A stretch of 64,000 nucleotides of DNA from Thamnidium elegans (GCA_025201345.1 JAIXMG010000005.1:682001-746000), one strand, 5' to 3'. Shown: positions 11,859 through 24,420, counted from the stretch's first letter. The notes: a model not told the origin generated them from the letters alone. Made by a program: numbers and translations.

Positions 11859-14800
11859 ATGACTCATGAAAATAAAGTAGACGAGAATAGTCGGCTAATA
11901 AATACCACGATAGAACGGGAAGAAGCTCATTACAGTTCTACGATTAACGATCCTGTCACAACACAATCAACCAACACTTCAACCTCTTCCTTCATCTCAC
12001 ATTCAGAAGAAGTATATTCAGACCACGATAGTAGTGAGGAAGCTCGTTCCGTTAGTGTCGCTAAGCGAAAAAAGAAGCGACTTCAAAAACATCATAGACC
12101 TTCCCGACCAAAGTTAGTTAGCACTTTATCGCATATCGTTAGAAGTGCGAGACAATCTGAAGATGAAGATGATACGGACGATGTAATAGAAATGCCTGTA
12201 AACGATCTTATTATACCAGAGTTAGATCCAACGTAAATACTTATTTATAAAAGCGATATTTTACGGCCCTAATAATAAAGTTTATAACAGCGCTGAAGAA
12301 GTTAGGGAATACATACCATCCCCAAGGGCTTGCGTTGAAAGTAATTGGTTACCTAGGAAACATAAAGTTAATTTAAGTACAATACGAGAAAAATATCGTG
12401 ATAGCCGTATTCACGAAAGGTAAATTAGGTGATATACATATATAATATTTTCTAAGGGGTAATTTCTTATAAAAGTTTATATTCATACATTTCTTTATAA
12501 ATATAGAATTGGTATTGTACCTTTAACTAGATTAGAAAAAGTAAAAAATCTATTCAAGTATGAGGCTTATGTATCAGAAGCGAAAAGAGTTTTATTTGCA
12601 AACCAAAGTATCATCTTGTTTGTAAGTGATAAAATGTCATATGGTTAATAATTTGTATTGATGACTATATATAGGTTTATGTAGATTTATTGGTGGATCT
12701 GTTACTCTGTTTAGCCTATCTTGTTGAAATGAAACAAGAAGCTGATATTCACGCAACACCTCCTTGGATGTATAAGTGGAGATCATATGATCTTTGGTAA
12801 CAAAAACGAAACTTAATCTTTACTTTCCTTCTTTCTCTAACATTTAAAATATAGGCTTTTTTGTACTGTATTGAGTTTATGGAATTTAGGTTCATTTATT
12901 ATGCGTATTTTTTTAACGGGAAGACCCATGTATGTTTTAATCAGTTTTAGGTCTTTAATTGAGATGGCTACAACGTACCCTTTTTTGTTATCCACGTTTA
13001 TCGAAAACGGACAATATCTTTATGGTAAATGATAATAATCATTTTATTTTTATATCAATCACTAACATGAGCTTTTTTTTTGTAGTACCTTACTTTTTTA
13101 GAAGTTGGGTGTTATTATTAAGAATTAAGAGCGCCTTGAAAATAAAAACGAACCTTTTAATGACAGGTAAATTCCTACTTAGATATAACATCATATGACT
13201 CTAATAAGAAAAACCTTGAATTTAGATAAATCTGTCGATCCTTTAAAGTCTAAATTAGTATATTTAGTTGGTACTTTAATAGCTCTATTATACAATGGAA
13301 TGTCTGCTTTTCAATACTGCGAAGTCACTTTTGGAGATATCAACTACTCCATATTAGAATCATTGTATGTTGTAATGGTTACTTTATCGACTGTTGGTTA
13401 TGGTGGTAAGTTTTCTTTTGTTTTACCTTATCTTTTTGGTTACACTAATACAGTATATAGATATCACCCCACATACCGAAGGAAGTAGGGTTGTCATGAT
13501 GCTTTTAATTGTAATATCATTGGCTGTTCTTCCTGGCTTACTCGCCGATGTCTTGAGTACTCTTCGTAAAAGAAATGGTAAAATGTATGCACATTATTTA
13601 GACTTGCATAATTATTTATACCTTTTTTAATTTAGATTGGGGAGGCTACGTTTCAGAGGCTTCAAAACCTTTTATTTTATTAGTCGGTTCTTTTAGACCG
13701 GAACAAGTAACAGAGATTTTAGATGGTTTTTTAAATACTGTAAGCTAATACTATATGTTCCTATACTAAAAAGAAAAAAAAAACTAACATTTTCTTGTAG
13801 GAAAATACAGAACCTCATTTAAATGTTGTATTTTTGGATATTAATCGACCAAATGAAGAACTCAAATTTTTGGAACGAAATTCAATGTGGGGTCATCGTA
13901 TTCAATTCATTCACGGCTCCGTATTGGTAATACATATCATCATAAGCTATAAATTCATGTACTAATTTTCTTTTCTATTATCATTTAGGATGAACAAACT
14001 TTAAAACGTGTGGTAAGCTAAATTTCAATACCTCAAATTTAACGACTAAACATTGATTTTCATTATTAGCAAGCTAGATCTGCAACTGCTATTTTTACAC
14101 TTTCTGGTTAGTGAAAAAGGTTTTTTTTTTAATAATCTTATAACAAATCCTAATACTTATATTATAGATCAACATGCGCCAGACCCAACTAAAGAAGACG
14201 AGAGAAATACCGTTCGGTTATGGTCACTTTACTGTTATACAGTGAGCCATAATGTTAAAATCTATACATATAATTTATCTCCTTCCACTGCTATTTATCA
14301 AAAAATGGCCAAGGAAATCATTTGCGTTAGAGAATTTAAACAATATTTATTAGCAATGAATTGCAGATGTCGCGGTGCTTCTACTTTACTAACAAATTTA
14401 TTACATCAAAGACGTCCCATGGATAGGTATCACGAATCATGGCAAGCACAGTACGGTATGTACACCGAAATCGAAAAACGACTAAAAATCTAACTTTTTT
14501 TTAAAAAAAAAGATGACGGTTCTTGTAATGAAATCTATATGGATAAACCTCCTCCCGCTTTAATAGGTCTCCCTTTCAAAGAAGCAGCATGGGTAAAGTT
14601 TATTAAATTCATTTAAACAAACCAAACTATTTACGAAATACGCACTTTTTTTTTCTAGATTGTCTATGTCGAATGTCAAGTCATTTTATTTGGTATTAAA
14701 GCTCGCCTTCCTAACTGTGAGCATCGAGAAATTCTGTTAAACCCAGAAAACAATTACGAAATTAATGAAGATGATTTATGTGTCTACATGTGTGAAAGTC

Positions 14801-16701
14801 CTAGAGAAGTAGATGATGTCAACGCCATGGTAAGGGAACTAAAACAAAGTACCAACTTTTATCATTATTAAACCCAAAGTAAAAATTTAGGATTATAAAT
14901 ACGTTCGAACGAAAGTTGAAGCCATGAAGGCAAGACGCAGAAAATGCGATGAAGGAATGAAAGGATCATATAGAAAACCTTCTGAACCTCCTCATCCTAC
15001 TGCTTCTAGATCTTCTTCACTTCGAAATGAATTATTAAATTCCCTTAGAAACAATTCTAAGCTTCAGAAGCTTCAACAACAGCAACAACAACAGTATTAT
15101 AATTTAGAACCTATACCTTCATCACCATATGCACCTCCAGATGATGTTGCGCCGGTTCAACAAACTCTATTACAACAACCTAATAACCTTAGTGTGCCCA
15201 ATCCCCCTATTTCAGAACCCCCTTCACCTACACAAACTGCAAGTGCAGGTCTCCGTCACTCTGCGTCTAGTGAATCAAACAAATCATTAAACCAAAATTA
15301 TCAACACCATTCATCTGCGCCGCCTCGTCAAAAGTTTAAGCTTTCAAGGTTACCCACTCCACGTTTAGCTTTATTAACGGGAAGTAGAAAACTTATCAGT
15401 CGTCTAGGTCAAATGTCTGCTTTAGAACAATCCGAACAAGAAATTGACACATCGCCTGTCTGTTACTTGTTGGATAAACCTGCTATACGAGAAGAATTAA
15501 TACTTGAATCGACTGAATTTATGTCTGGACATATTTTAGTCTGTATGCATCATAGAGTATCTAATATATTTAAATTTATTTATAATCTGAGGTATATATA
15601 CGTATATACGTATATCTATTATATCTATTATATGTTTATTAACACTCTTTTAATTAGATCACCTCAGTTGAAACCTAACGAGTTACAAGATATTGTATTT
15701 TTATGTACGTCTTTACCAACCGATGGAAAAACATTTGATTCCATAAGTCGTTTTCCAAAAGTTTACTTTATGGAGGTAAGTATTCTACTTTTTTATCTCT
15801 TTTTTTTTTAATTTTTTTTTGTATAGGGCGATTGCCAACACCCCGAAGATTTAATTAAGGCTGGTGTAATGAGGGCAAAGCAAGTAGTAGTCATGAGGTA
15901 AATATGCTTACACCTATCTATAAAAATTGTTGCCAACTCTCATCTATAGCGAAAGAGAATGTCTCGACCGATACGAAAGAAGCTCCGATAGTCCGGCAGT
16001 GTAAGGACCATTTCTCATTTCGAACGACATGAAACTGATTATCTCCTTTTCTTTATATAGTATGACAAGTCATTTGCTTGATTTATTGCTAAAAGATAAA
16101 CCACATGATGCTTCGCGAATTGTCAATCTTGGTGAGTGGAATTTTAAAAAGAAGGGTAAACATATTGAATAACATTATTTATGTAGTTGAAAAATCGAAT
16201 ATCCGATTTATGCATTTGTTACAAGGGAAAGATGTAGCCGAAGAAGTAGACTTATTCTATACACCAGCCTATGCTGCCGGTAACGTAGTTGTAGACGGCC
16301 TTTTAAGTAATGTATTACTCAGTCAAACATACTATAAACCCGATATTGTTTCAATTATTAAGGCACTCTGTGGTATGCCGGGTCCTCTGTATGATAAAGA
16401 TACCGCACATATTCTCATTTGTGGTACACATATACGACCAAAAAAATTTAGGAATTCTCGGCATATGATGCTAATTGTGATGCCTCCTTCTATGATTGAT
16501 AAATGTTATTCCTTCTTATTTGAAAACATGTTGATGGATCATGATGTACTTCCGTTAGGTATACTTCGTGCCCCTGACGAACATATGGGAAATGAATTGT
16601 CGTTTGTTTATACAAATCCTGTATCATCGTTAATCATGAGAAGATCCGACAAGATTTATGTACTGGCTTCTCCTGGATGGAATTACTATGCTTCATCATA
16701 G
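11859..16701 (+). CDS. Slo/BK-type calcium-activated potassium channel alpha subunit
   Basis: A multi-exon gene reaching from MTHENKVDENSR to a stop after GWNYYASS. Order: acidic/basic cytosolic N-terminus (about residues 1-165); hydrophobic segments S1-S4 (ILFVYVDLLVDLLLCLAYL; FFRSWVLLLRIKSALKIK as S4); pore loop with selectivity filter TVGYGDITP, split by an intron after GYG; S6 ending LLADVLSTLRKRN; a first RCK domain (PFILLVGSF, VVFLDINRP, HGSVLDEQTLKRV); the BK alpha motif region CRGASTLLTNLL; a Gln/Pro/Ser-rich linker with a Q run (about 15079-15100); and a second RCK domain (HLLQGKDVAEEVDLFYTPAYAAG, SQTYYKPDIVSIIKALCG). I infer K+ efflux at the plasma or an organelle membrane. No run of aspartates corresponding to the animal calcium bowl is visible. 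The gene is the only intact gene in the core of the inverted duplication. Confidence 0.9.
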
Positions 16702-16889
16702 TGAAACTCGTTGAATTAAAATTGTAAATAGTATTTCTAGATATAATAGTATAGGGCGTGTAATAAAAAAAAAACTATCAAAAGAAAACTCTCTTTTTTC
16801 ATGTTTGAAGAGTGTGTATAGTACACTAAAAAAAAATGAGGCAAGGAATATTTTGGATTAAGATTTTTTTTTTATAGAATCTCTGTCAA

Positions 16890-17240
16890 ATAAACTAGTT
16901 AAAATGTTGGTCCCTTTTTTATTTTTAAATACTAGTAGGTACGAATCATCCGTAGAAGAAAAAAAGTATTAAATTTTTTGATAATACCGGCATTTAAGAT
17001 GGCAATGTAAAGATAGCTACAAAAATTGTAAGTTCTTGTCAAAGAGGTCAATAATATAGCTTACATCAACACCTCCAAATTCAGTTTCTGCAAATTGGAA
17101 CAATGCTTTGCTATCGCTGTATTTTGAAACATCAGTACGAATAAATGCTGCTACTTTAGTACCAGTCTTACATTTAAAAAAAAATCTATGTACGAATCAA
17201 ATACGTTGTATGCTAGATGTACAAGACACATAATGTGTTA
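16890..17240 (-). pseudogene. Inverted 5' fragment (exons 2-3) of the inner SDR, right arm
   Basis: Read on the minus strand, this reproduces exons 2 and 3 and the next exon of the inner SDR. The pieces are TKVAAFIRTDVSKYSDSKAL, FQFAETEFGGVD, then IAILNAGIIKKF after an intron. It then continues into the following intron and breaks at TAACTAGTT near 16895. Exon 1 with the start codon and the TGxxxGxG motif is missing. Sequence upstream of the gene (TACGAATCAAATACGTTGTAT) is joined directly to the exon 2 region. Compared with 8840-9490 the identity is high even in introns. Confidence 0.75.
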
Positions 17241-17364
17241 CAGCCATGCTTCGTGGTGATTTTCTTTTATCCCTTTTTAAACTGGCGAAAAAAGAGCCAT
17301 CAAAGTGACATATATCATGTTAATATTCCGAAAATAACTAGACAATAATAGACACAATATCTAG

Positions 17365-18258
17365 ATGATTTGGAGGTAGGTATTTTTAGCGTAAACTCTA
17401 TCGGTGTAATTGAGGGTAAACTTGACTGCGTAAATTTGTATGAGTTATAACTAATATAATTCTATGCTCAGGTTCTAAAGTAGCATTGATGCATATGGCA
17501 AATAGAGATGGAGGGTCCATTGTGTGTATTGCATCTATTGCTGGTTTATATTCTATCCTGTAAGCCCGTTTAAAATATTTCTTATATTGGAACTATATAT
17601 TGTTTATTGCCATTTTTATAGTGACACAAGCGCTTATAATGCTTCAAAACATGTTGTTGTTGGCTATGTAAGGTCATGTTCTATTCTTCCTGTCGTTTGT
17701 AACATTCGCATCAATGCAGGTAATATAATGATTATTAACTCTTTAATTGCCTGGTTGAATCTAGTTTGCCCTTCTTGGTGGGTAATGTTTATCGTTCCAC
17801 AACATGAAACCGCATTATAGCTACTGATTTGCTGGACGTTTGTACTATTTCTACTACTGCTGGTTCATTCGTTGAGGCTATGAATGCATTTCCTTTTGCT
17901 ACAAAGACCGATGTTGTTAAAGGCGTGTTTACCTTTTCATACAAAGTATCCGGAAATGGTACACATTAGACAAACATTTGGAGATTAATGGCTAACTATA
18001 TATTTTTGTTTGTTTTTAGCCGAGATCTTGATTATTTTATCAGATGGCCCTAAATTGAACGTCCCTGCACCAATTTCAGGTAACTTTAAGATCGATCACT
18101 TGCAAACAGTCGTCATTTTTCTGGTTATAGTTAGCTTTTTTTTAAAAAAAAACTAGACAAAGGATTTGTAAATGTTCAAGAGATATTTTGTGAATATTAT
18201 TCTTCGTACTAAGAAACAATTTGCTGAAGCACTTGAGCGTTACAATGCTGAACAGTAA
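17365..18258 (+). pseudogene. 3' part of the inner SDR, right arm
   Basis: Plus-strand exons continue the SDR from DDLEVGIFSVNSIGVIEG through SKVALMHMANRDGGS, the catalytic region SAYNASKHVVVGYVRSC and RINAVCPSW, to AEILIILSDGPKLNVP. The first exon here lies next to 'AACTAGACAATAATA' (about 17336), the same intron sequence at which the inverted fragment stops. The final exon has lost bases relative to the left-arm copy: the first dozen nucleotides, then two more in CAAAAGAG. It therefore frameshifts and stops early. With exon 1 absent and exons 2-3 inverted, no functional SDR can be made. Confidence 0.8.
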
Positions 18259-18846
18259 TATTTTTTTGATTTACGCTAAAAAAAAGCCGGATTTTTTTTT
18301 TGTTCTTCAAGTTTGAATAAACTAGATAAGAATACTCCCATTACCTTAATAAAAAAGCTCTCCCGGTTCATAGTTATAACATTTATTACATCCAGCATAG
18401 ATTTTACTTAATGGAATTGTGTACATATAGAGGCTAAGAAAAGAGGTTATATACTCAATATATCGAAATATCATTAAATGATAGTAAAAATATCTTGTTG
18501 AAGCTCTCATCAGAAAACCATGCAAAAGAGGCTATTTTGAGTCATACTCACTTTATAGTATATTAGACTGAAACCTGTACAGTATAAAAACTATGTACTA
18601 CGATACCAGAGATCACGTACTGTTCACTATAGAGGGTAGCGAATAAATGGCGTTTCTCTTTTTGTTCCGAAGGCTGCAGACATACGATTATTGTTTAACA
18701 CATGATAGACAAAGTAATCGTTAAACGAATATTTTCAACTATTATAAATTTAGACCTTTTATAGCAACTATAAAAGATAATTTTGTATGTTACTTTTTCT
18801 ATTTTTTTTATTTTTCTATAACTCCCAGATCTAAAAAAAAAAAAAA

Positions 18847-20297
18847 ATGGAAATACAATCTTCTTCTACAGACATAGCCTCCTTCGAAGGTAAAGTTGCT
18901 GTCGTTACAGGCGGAAGTAGAGGTATCGGAAAAGCTATATGTGATGAATTGATCAGACTTGGTGCCAAAGTAGTTATTGGTGCTATTTCAGATAGAGGAC
19001 AGAAAGTAGCGAAACAATATAACAAAGAGTAAGTAAGCCTATCTAAAATAGACATAATTAAAACGTTCTATTAGAGCCGGTAAGAAAGTCGCCATGTTTC
19101 TGCGTACCGATGTTTCTAGATATGACGATAATAAGGCATTGTTTCAACTTGCTGAGAGTGAATTTGGGGGTGTCGATGTAGGGTTAAGTTAATATGTCAA
19201 AATCTTGCTTATTAACTGCCTCCCTAAAAAAATAGATCGCTATCTTGAATGCAGGAACTTGTGACAATTCTGATAATCTGTTTACTCCTTTGGATGGTAC
19301 ATTCCCCTCCTTTCTGTTTTCTTTTTCTTTTTTAAAAAAATAACAATGTGATTTTAGATAAACTGGAAGAAAGAATATTTAATGTTAACGCCGTCGGAAT
19401 GATTAAAAGTTCGTAAAAAAGTATATTTAGTCTTTAATCGTTCTGATGATGTATTTTTTTAGGTTCTAAAGTAGCTATTTTGCACATGGCTAAGCGAGGA
19501 GGAGGCTCAATTGTATGTACATCATCAGCAGGCGGATTCTATTCTATCCCGTAAGTATGTCAGAAAAGTAATTTTTTTATTAAACCTTTAATTAACAATA
19601 AATATAGCGCTCTTACGGCTTATGTAGCAACCAAGCATGCGGTTATAGGTTATGTAAGATCATGCGCTTTCCTACCTGAAGTGTGTAATGTCCGTGTAAA
19701 CGCAGGTAGTATATTAAACACATTTTTACTTACTTTAATAATAACTTTATACTTCAGTCTGCCCAACATTTGTAGGTAAGATAAATTTATCATGGATAAA
19801 ATTTTATACTTTACTCATGCTATTTCGTATCTAGACACTGAATTTTTGGATAATGTTAGAACGGTTGATGGAATTCCAGAGCCCTATTACGATTTTACTG
19901 ATACAATTCCTACTGTACCAATGTCAGTTATTATTGATGGAGTGTTCAAGTACTTGGGTGATAATACAAAAAATGGTATACTATATCACAAAAAAATAAA
20001 CAAAAAAAAAAACTAAAGACGGCACCCTTTTTTATATTTAGGTGAAACATTAATGGCATATCCAACTGGGCTCGAAATAAGGGAGGCTCCTGAATGGCAT
20101 TGTAATTACAGTAATAGTTTATATTATTTCGATATGTCATTTTTATATTTTTTTTTGTGGTAGATTCTCTTCTTACTAATGCCTCGGTGAAGGCGCAAGA
20201 TATTTACTTAAAGAAAGCTATACCTCATACTAAGCTGCAACTTTCGAGGGCACTTGAACGTTACGAGAAGGAACAAAAAGCATGTTCAATTCAATAA
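18847..20297 (+). CDS. Short-chain dehydrogenase, 15-hydroxyprostaglandin dehydrogenase-like (outer SDR, right arm)
   Basis: The inverted twin of the SDR at 5870-7312, with the same exon-intron order. Spliced motifs are [57 protein letters not shown] and VNAVCPTFVDTEF, ending [10 protein letters not shown]. The TGxxxGxG, NAG, Ser and YxxxK elements are all present and I see no stop or frameshift. One donor has moved: the last intron starts GTAATT after TGGCATT, where the twin has GTAATA after TGGCATG, changing one residue. Coding differences are spread along the gene (for example GDISDQGRE against GAISDRGQK), so both copies appear to have been under selection since duplication. Substrate is unknown. 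Confidence 0.85.
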
Positions 20298-20489
20298 CTC
20301 CATATCAAATTGTTCTTTATAAATATGATTAATTTGTATATGTATAAAAAGGATTTTTTTTTAAAAATAAACGGGTTGATAATCCACGAACTTTATTTTT
20401 AATGATCAAAATTAGATGCAAGGATAGATATATACTTGTCAATGATATAAAACAATGAAAAATGGGTGTGTAATATAATTATAATCAAA

Positions 20490-22057
20490 TTAAAGCTGAG
20501 CTCTCACACTATCTTCAGCTTCTTTTGTGTCCGGAATTTCAAGTGGCGTAAAGATCAAGTACACAACAAACGAAAAATAAGTAACACTGAACATCACCGC
20601 ATAAAGCGGCCAATTTAACTCTTGTAGATAATTGATAAATAAATGTACGTTGAATCCAATCACAATAAAAGAAATCATCCAGCACATAATATTTGTAATT
20701 CTGGAATTACGAAACGTTTTTGTCATAATCTTTGTAGACGCGGTCAACTTTAGTATAGGTATAATAGCTGTAGGAAGGCAAAGACTACATTATACATTTA
20801 GTGATTACTTCATATTTTCTTTAAAAAATATATGTACCTTTGTAAGACATTTAAAAATTCTCCCATTGTATCAAAGTTATCTACAGCAAGTATTGCAACA
20901 AGCATACTAGGAACAAGAGCAATAGCACGAGTTAATGCAATACGGTGCCATTGCTTCTTAAATATAGCGCCCAAAAAACCTTCCACAACCTAATATTTAT
21001 ATCACTTAATATTATTATAAATAAATATGCGTTTAGGTACGTATAACTTACATATTGACCGGCCAACGTTCCCGTCATTGTAGATGACTGGCCAGCCGCT
21101 AATAAACCAAAAGCCCAAAAATACTTGGCGCTCTTACCAAGTGTTCTGGAAAGGGCCTCCGAGGCATCATATAATCCAGGTAATGACTTGAGTGTCTCTC
21201 CAGGTTTGTAAAAGACCTGAGCAAATACAACAACAATGGCCAAATTGATTAAATAAGATATAAATAAAGCCAACGCGGATTCAATTGCAAAATAATAATT
21301 AGCCTCCTTCTTTTTACTTTCAGAAGGTTTAGTTCCAATATTACGAGACATAACGAGGGCACTGTGTATAAACAGAAAGATATCAGCATTTTCTCATTTT
21401 TTAAAAATATTTTGTATGCACCTACCTATGCAAAAACATGTTGTGGGGCATAATAACGGCACCTACCATACCGACAGCTTGAACTTTAGCTTCGCTTGGA
21501 ATTTGAGGTATCAAAATACCCTTTAAAATCATTTCGATATTTGGTTTCGAAACAAACATTTCAATCCAAAAGCAACCAATCATGACACCTATCAAAGTCA
21601 TGAAAAATACTTCGATTTTTCGTACACCATATTGTTGCAACCACATAAAAAGAAACGTGTCAGAAGCAGTGATTAATACACCTACCCAAAGTCTAAGCCC
21701 AAACAAGATTTTGATAGCAATAGCTGTACCAATAATCTCTTGGATATCAGATCCAATAATAGCTAACTGAGTAAATAGCCAAATAATAATAGACGATGAC
21801 CGACTATAGTTCTTTCTAATCAATTGGGCCAAATGATTTTGTGTTACTACACCTAGCCGTGCCGAAAGAATCTGCATGGCCAAACCTAAATCGAAAAGGG
21901 GTTTTAACATTTTAATTAAACAAATTGAGATAATAGTTTTTTTCTACCCGCGGCATGAGACCAGAAGAGTAACCATAACAATTTACAACCAGCAACTGCA
22001 CCAGATTGTAAATCAGATTCAAGATTACCTGGATCCAAGTAAGCAATAGCCCTAAGC

Positions 22058-22095
<38 letters not shown>

Positions 22096-22427
22096 CCCCA
22101 TTAACAAAGAGGCAATATGTAGTTGGTATCACAACACTTACATTAACCAGCCTAAAAAAATAGAGTTTATTAAACATGTATTCTCGAATTTAACAGATTT
22201 GTTACTTTTATCATACCAGGCCCTGTGTACTGCATTAGTTTACTAAACGAAAATTTGTCTGCGGTACTATCACCAGTATCGACTTGTCCCTTCATGTCTA
22301 CTTCGACATTCCATTCGTACGATGAATCCAGACTTTTGTAATTTGCGTTTTGCCCATGACTTAGCAAAGTTTGAGAAGAGGTTGAACTACTGTTTCCTTC
22401 TTCTTCTTCCTGACTTTGGGAATACAT
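20490..22427 (-). CDS. NRAMP-family divalent metal (Mn2+/Fe2+) transporter, Smf-like
   Basis: Seven exons join to a 513-residue protein. After a 60-residue acidic, Ser-rich cytosolic N-terminus comes TM1 with [15 protein letters not shown], which contains the metal-binding DPGN. Then come [36 protein letters not shown], and TM6 with the MPH motif in [17 protein letters not shown]. The [19 protein letters not shown] signature and C-terminal helices ending EDSVRAQL follow. The GWLM part of TM1 depends on a 10-nt microexon (22142-22151) between two introns, the second of which has a long poly-T tract. The family couples proton and metal uptake at the plasma membrane, vesicles or vacuole. All key residues are present. 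Confidence 0.92.
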
Positions 22428-22504
22428 GTTAATTATCTAAATTAAAAGTAAAGGCAAAAAGAGAAAGAAAGACAAAAAAAGACTAATAAAAGCGTATGGA
22501 TATA

Positions 22505-23155
22505 TATTTATACTCTTTTTTGAAATTAAATGAGAAACCCTATAATCAGCTGACGACTCCTATTGGTCAGTCTCTATTTTTCCTTTTAGTGTCTGGTTTT
22601 TAATCTCTACTTGCATGATGACGATACTTTACATTATTATAAAATATCTGCAGATACCCTCATTGTATTGACCCCACACAAAAGCACGGTGTACAAATAT
22701 ATATATATATATTGATAATGACAATCTATTAACTATTCGTTGATAGAAAAAAAAATACGAGCCGAATGGTAAACAATTGCTGTACACTTAAGGACGTTTT
22801 GAAGTACAATTATTGACAGAAAAAAAACGGGAGGGAGATTTCCTTTATATAGTAAACCTCCTTTGCTTAAAAAGAGGTTTCCATGGTACTAATAAAACAG
22901 TAATTGAGTGTCCACGGGGCTGAACTAAGAAGATCAACTAAAGAAAAAAGGGGCAGAAAATCGTTTTAGATAACCTGCATAGCTGAATTTTTCACGTTTA
23001 TGCGAATACCAAGTTTTTTTTTATGAATTTTTGATAATAACATTATTACAGTATTATGGTTTATTAGATCGAAAAAGAGAGAGAGAAAAACAGTAGTTCG
23101 AAAAAAGGGAAATATAGTATGGCATCTTTATATATTTAGCTTATATTAAATGCAA
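22505..23155. repeat. Direct repeat copy A (NRAMP upstream region)
   Basis: This segment is related in the same orientation to 27352-27862. Shared blocks are TTAAATGAGAAAC, TCTGGTTTTYAATCT, CTTGCATGATGACG, TACTTTACATT, CTGAATTTTTCACGTT and ATATCTTTATAT. It starts 78 bp upstream of the NRAMP start codon and therefore includes the NRAMP promoter. Divergence and length differences (651 against 511 bp) show an old duplication. Confidence 0.65.
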
Positions 23156-23579
23156 TGCTATATCCTCCATTTCGGGTACATATTTTTTGGCTGGTGTGTT
23201 GTTGACTAATAAACCATGAGACTTCCGGTCACCATATAAACAAAAAAAAGTTGATATGTGCTCTTCGGTCACATTTATATGTCAAATTGACTCGATAGGC
23301 TAACTACTCTTTTTTGTTAGCTTTAATTGATTATTTTTTTTTACTTTAGTTACCGTTAAAAGATCTCTCTATTCTCTGTTTTTTATTTTTCTAGATTTTC
23401 TGATAGAATATGACACAATTTTTGCGGAACATGTAAATAAAAAATGTATCGAAATTTTACTAGATAAAACAAATCAAACAGGCTCATGGTTTCCAAAGAC
23501 AATCTAACTTACACATGGTATCTAGCAGCAAGAAATCATACCGGAAGCAGTAATAATAATAAAAGCATTGACCCCGCAT
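23156..23579. other. Intergenic, no gene seen
   Basis: AT-rich sequence with T-runs. A minus-strand ORF over 23484-23762 lacks any recognisable motif and overlaps the relic at 23580-24420. Nothing else is supportable. Confidence 0.5.
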
Positions 23580-24420
23580 ACATACTATGACCGTGGTTCT
23601 CCTTCCGATAGATTCGTTATTAATGGAAATAACGTATTGCAAAGTGGATACATTACTAAAAAAATGTCTGCCAAAAAAACTCAACGAAACTGAAATGTTT
23701 GTCGAAAGTGACACACGCAAGGTTTTAGCGTTAGAAAATGTGATGCAGCTGAAAAAAACCAAAATTATAACGATATAAAAGAAGCCTTCTGTTTAAACGC
23801 CCTTGAAGGTCTCAACAAACGCATGAAATCAACATTTAACTTTAAGAAACAGACGATGATATTCACTTTGAAAGAGAAATAAAAAAAAAATAGCCGTGGT
23901 GAGTAAAAGTATTAAGTCGAATGTGTTTGAAAACCACAACTAGCATACTGTCTTTGCAGTGCTATAACAAAGAAGAGATTAGATCAACAAAGGTGGCCAA
24001 GCAGTAATGAATTTTTTATCAGATGATGAATATACGACTACCGATGATACTATCGTTGTTATAAGATGTTTGTAAGCTCCTTCCCCATACCGCTTTTTGT
24101 ATTGACTCTAATGCCTTTTTTATCGTTAATATTGAACGCTTACCAAAAGATAAATTTTAAGAATAGATTAGTTAGAGAAAAAATCTTTGGGGGGTGTTCC
24201 TTAGACTCGATATTCCGTCCATTGTTTGAGAACTCCGTTAAAAAGCAACAATTTGAGTGGTAAAGAATATTTAACGCGAGAAGATGCTAAAAAGTAGATC
24301 TGCGGGTCTGATGTGTAAGCAAGTAATCTTCATCCTAAGGTCATCTTGGAAGAAGCGCCTGGAGAAAAAAGCTCATTGAGACACCTGAGTTTAAACCAAT
24401 CGCTCACATAAGAAATCTCT
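23580..24420 (+). pseudogene. Eroded plus-strand ORF, unidentified
   Basis: Several coding-like blocks lie in order but in changing frames. They are ALENVMQLKKTK (about 23730), NDIKEAFCLNALEGLNKRM and FKKQTMIFTLKEK (23763-23880), MNFLSDDEYTTTDDTIVV (about 24007), and after further breaks SGKEYLTREDAKK, SNLHPKVILEEAPGEKSSL and RHLSLNQSL (24250-24400). Stops interrupt the last stretch. The blocks are hydrophilic and look like one decayed gene of about 250 codons. I recall similar sequences as hypothetical proteins in repeat-rich Mucorales regions, but cannot assign a function. Confidence 0.4.

Larger units (their letters stand above)
16890..20457 (-). repeat. Right arm of the large inverted duplication
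   Basis: Complement of 5683-9490, about 3.57 kb. Orientation is reversed, so its SDR genes run on the plus strand away from the K+ channel. The first about 350 bases (16890-17240) are flipped back relative to the rest of the arm. The outer end shares TGTTTTATATC-type sequence with the left arm near 20457. The left arm has a 20-bp or so insertion near 5710-5730 that is absent here. Confidence 0.85.

Noticed and set aside
12253..12290. Use of the AG at 12252-12253 as the acceptor of BK intron 1
   Set aside because: It would make a 21-nt intron and break the frame; the acceptor at 12290 gives a 58-nt intron and keeps the frame.
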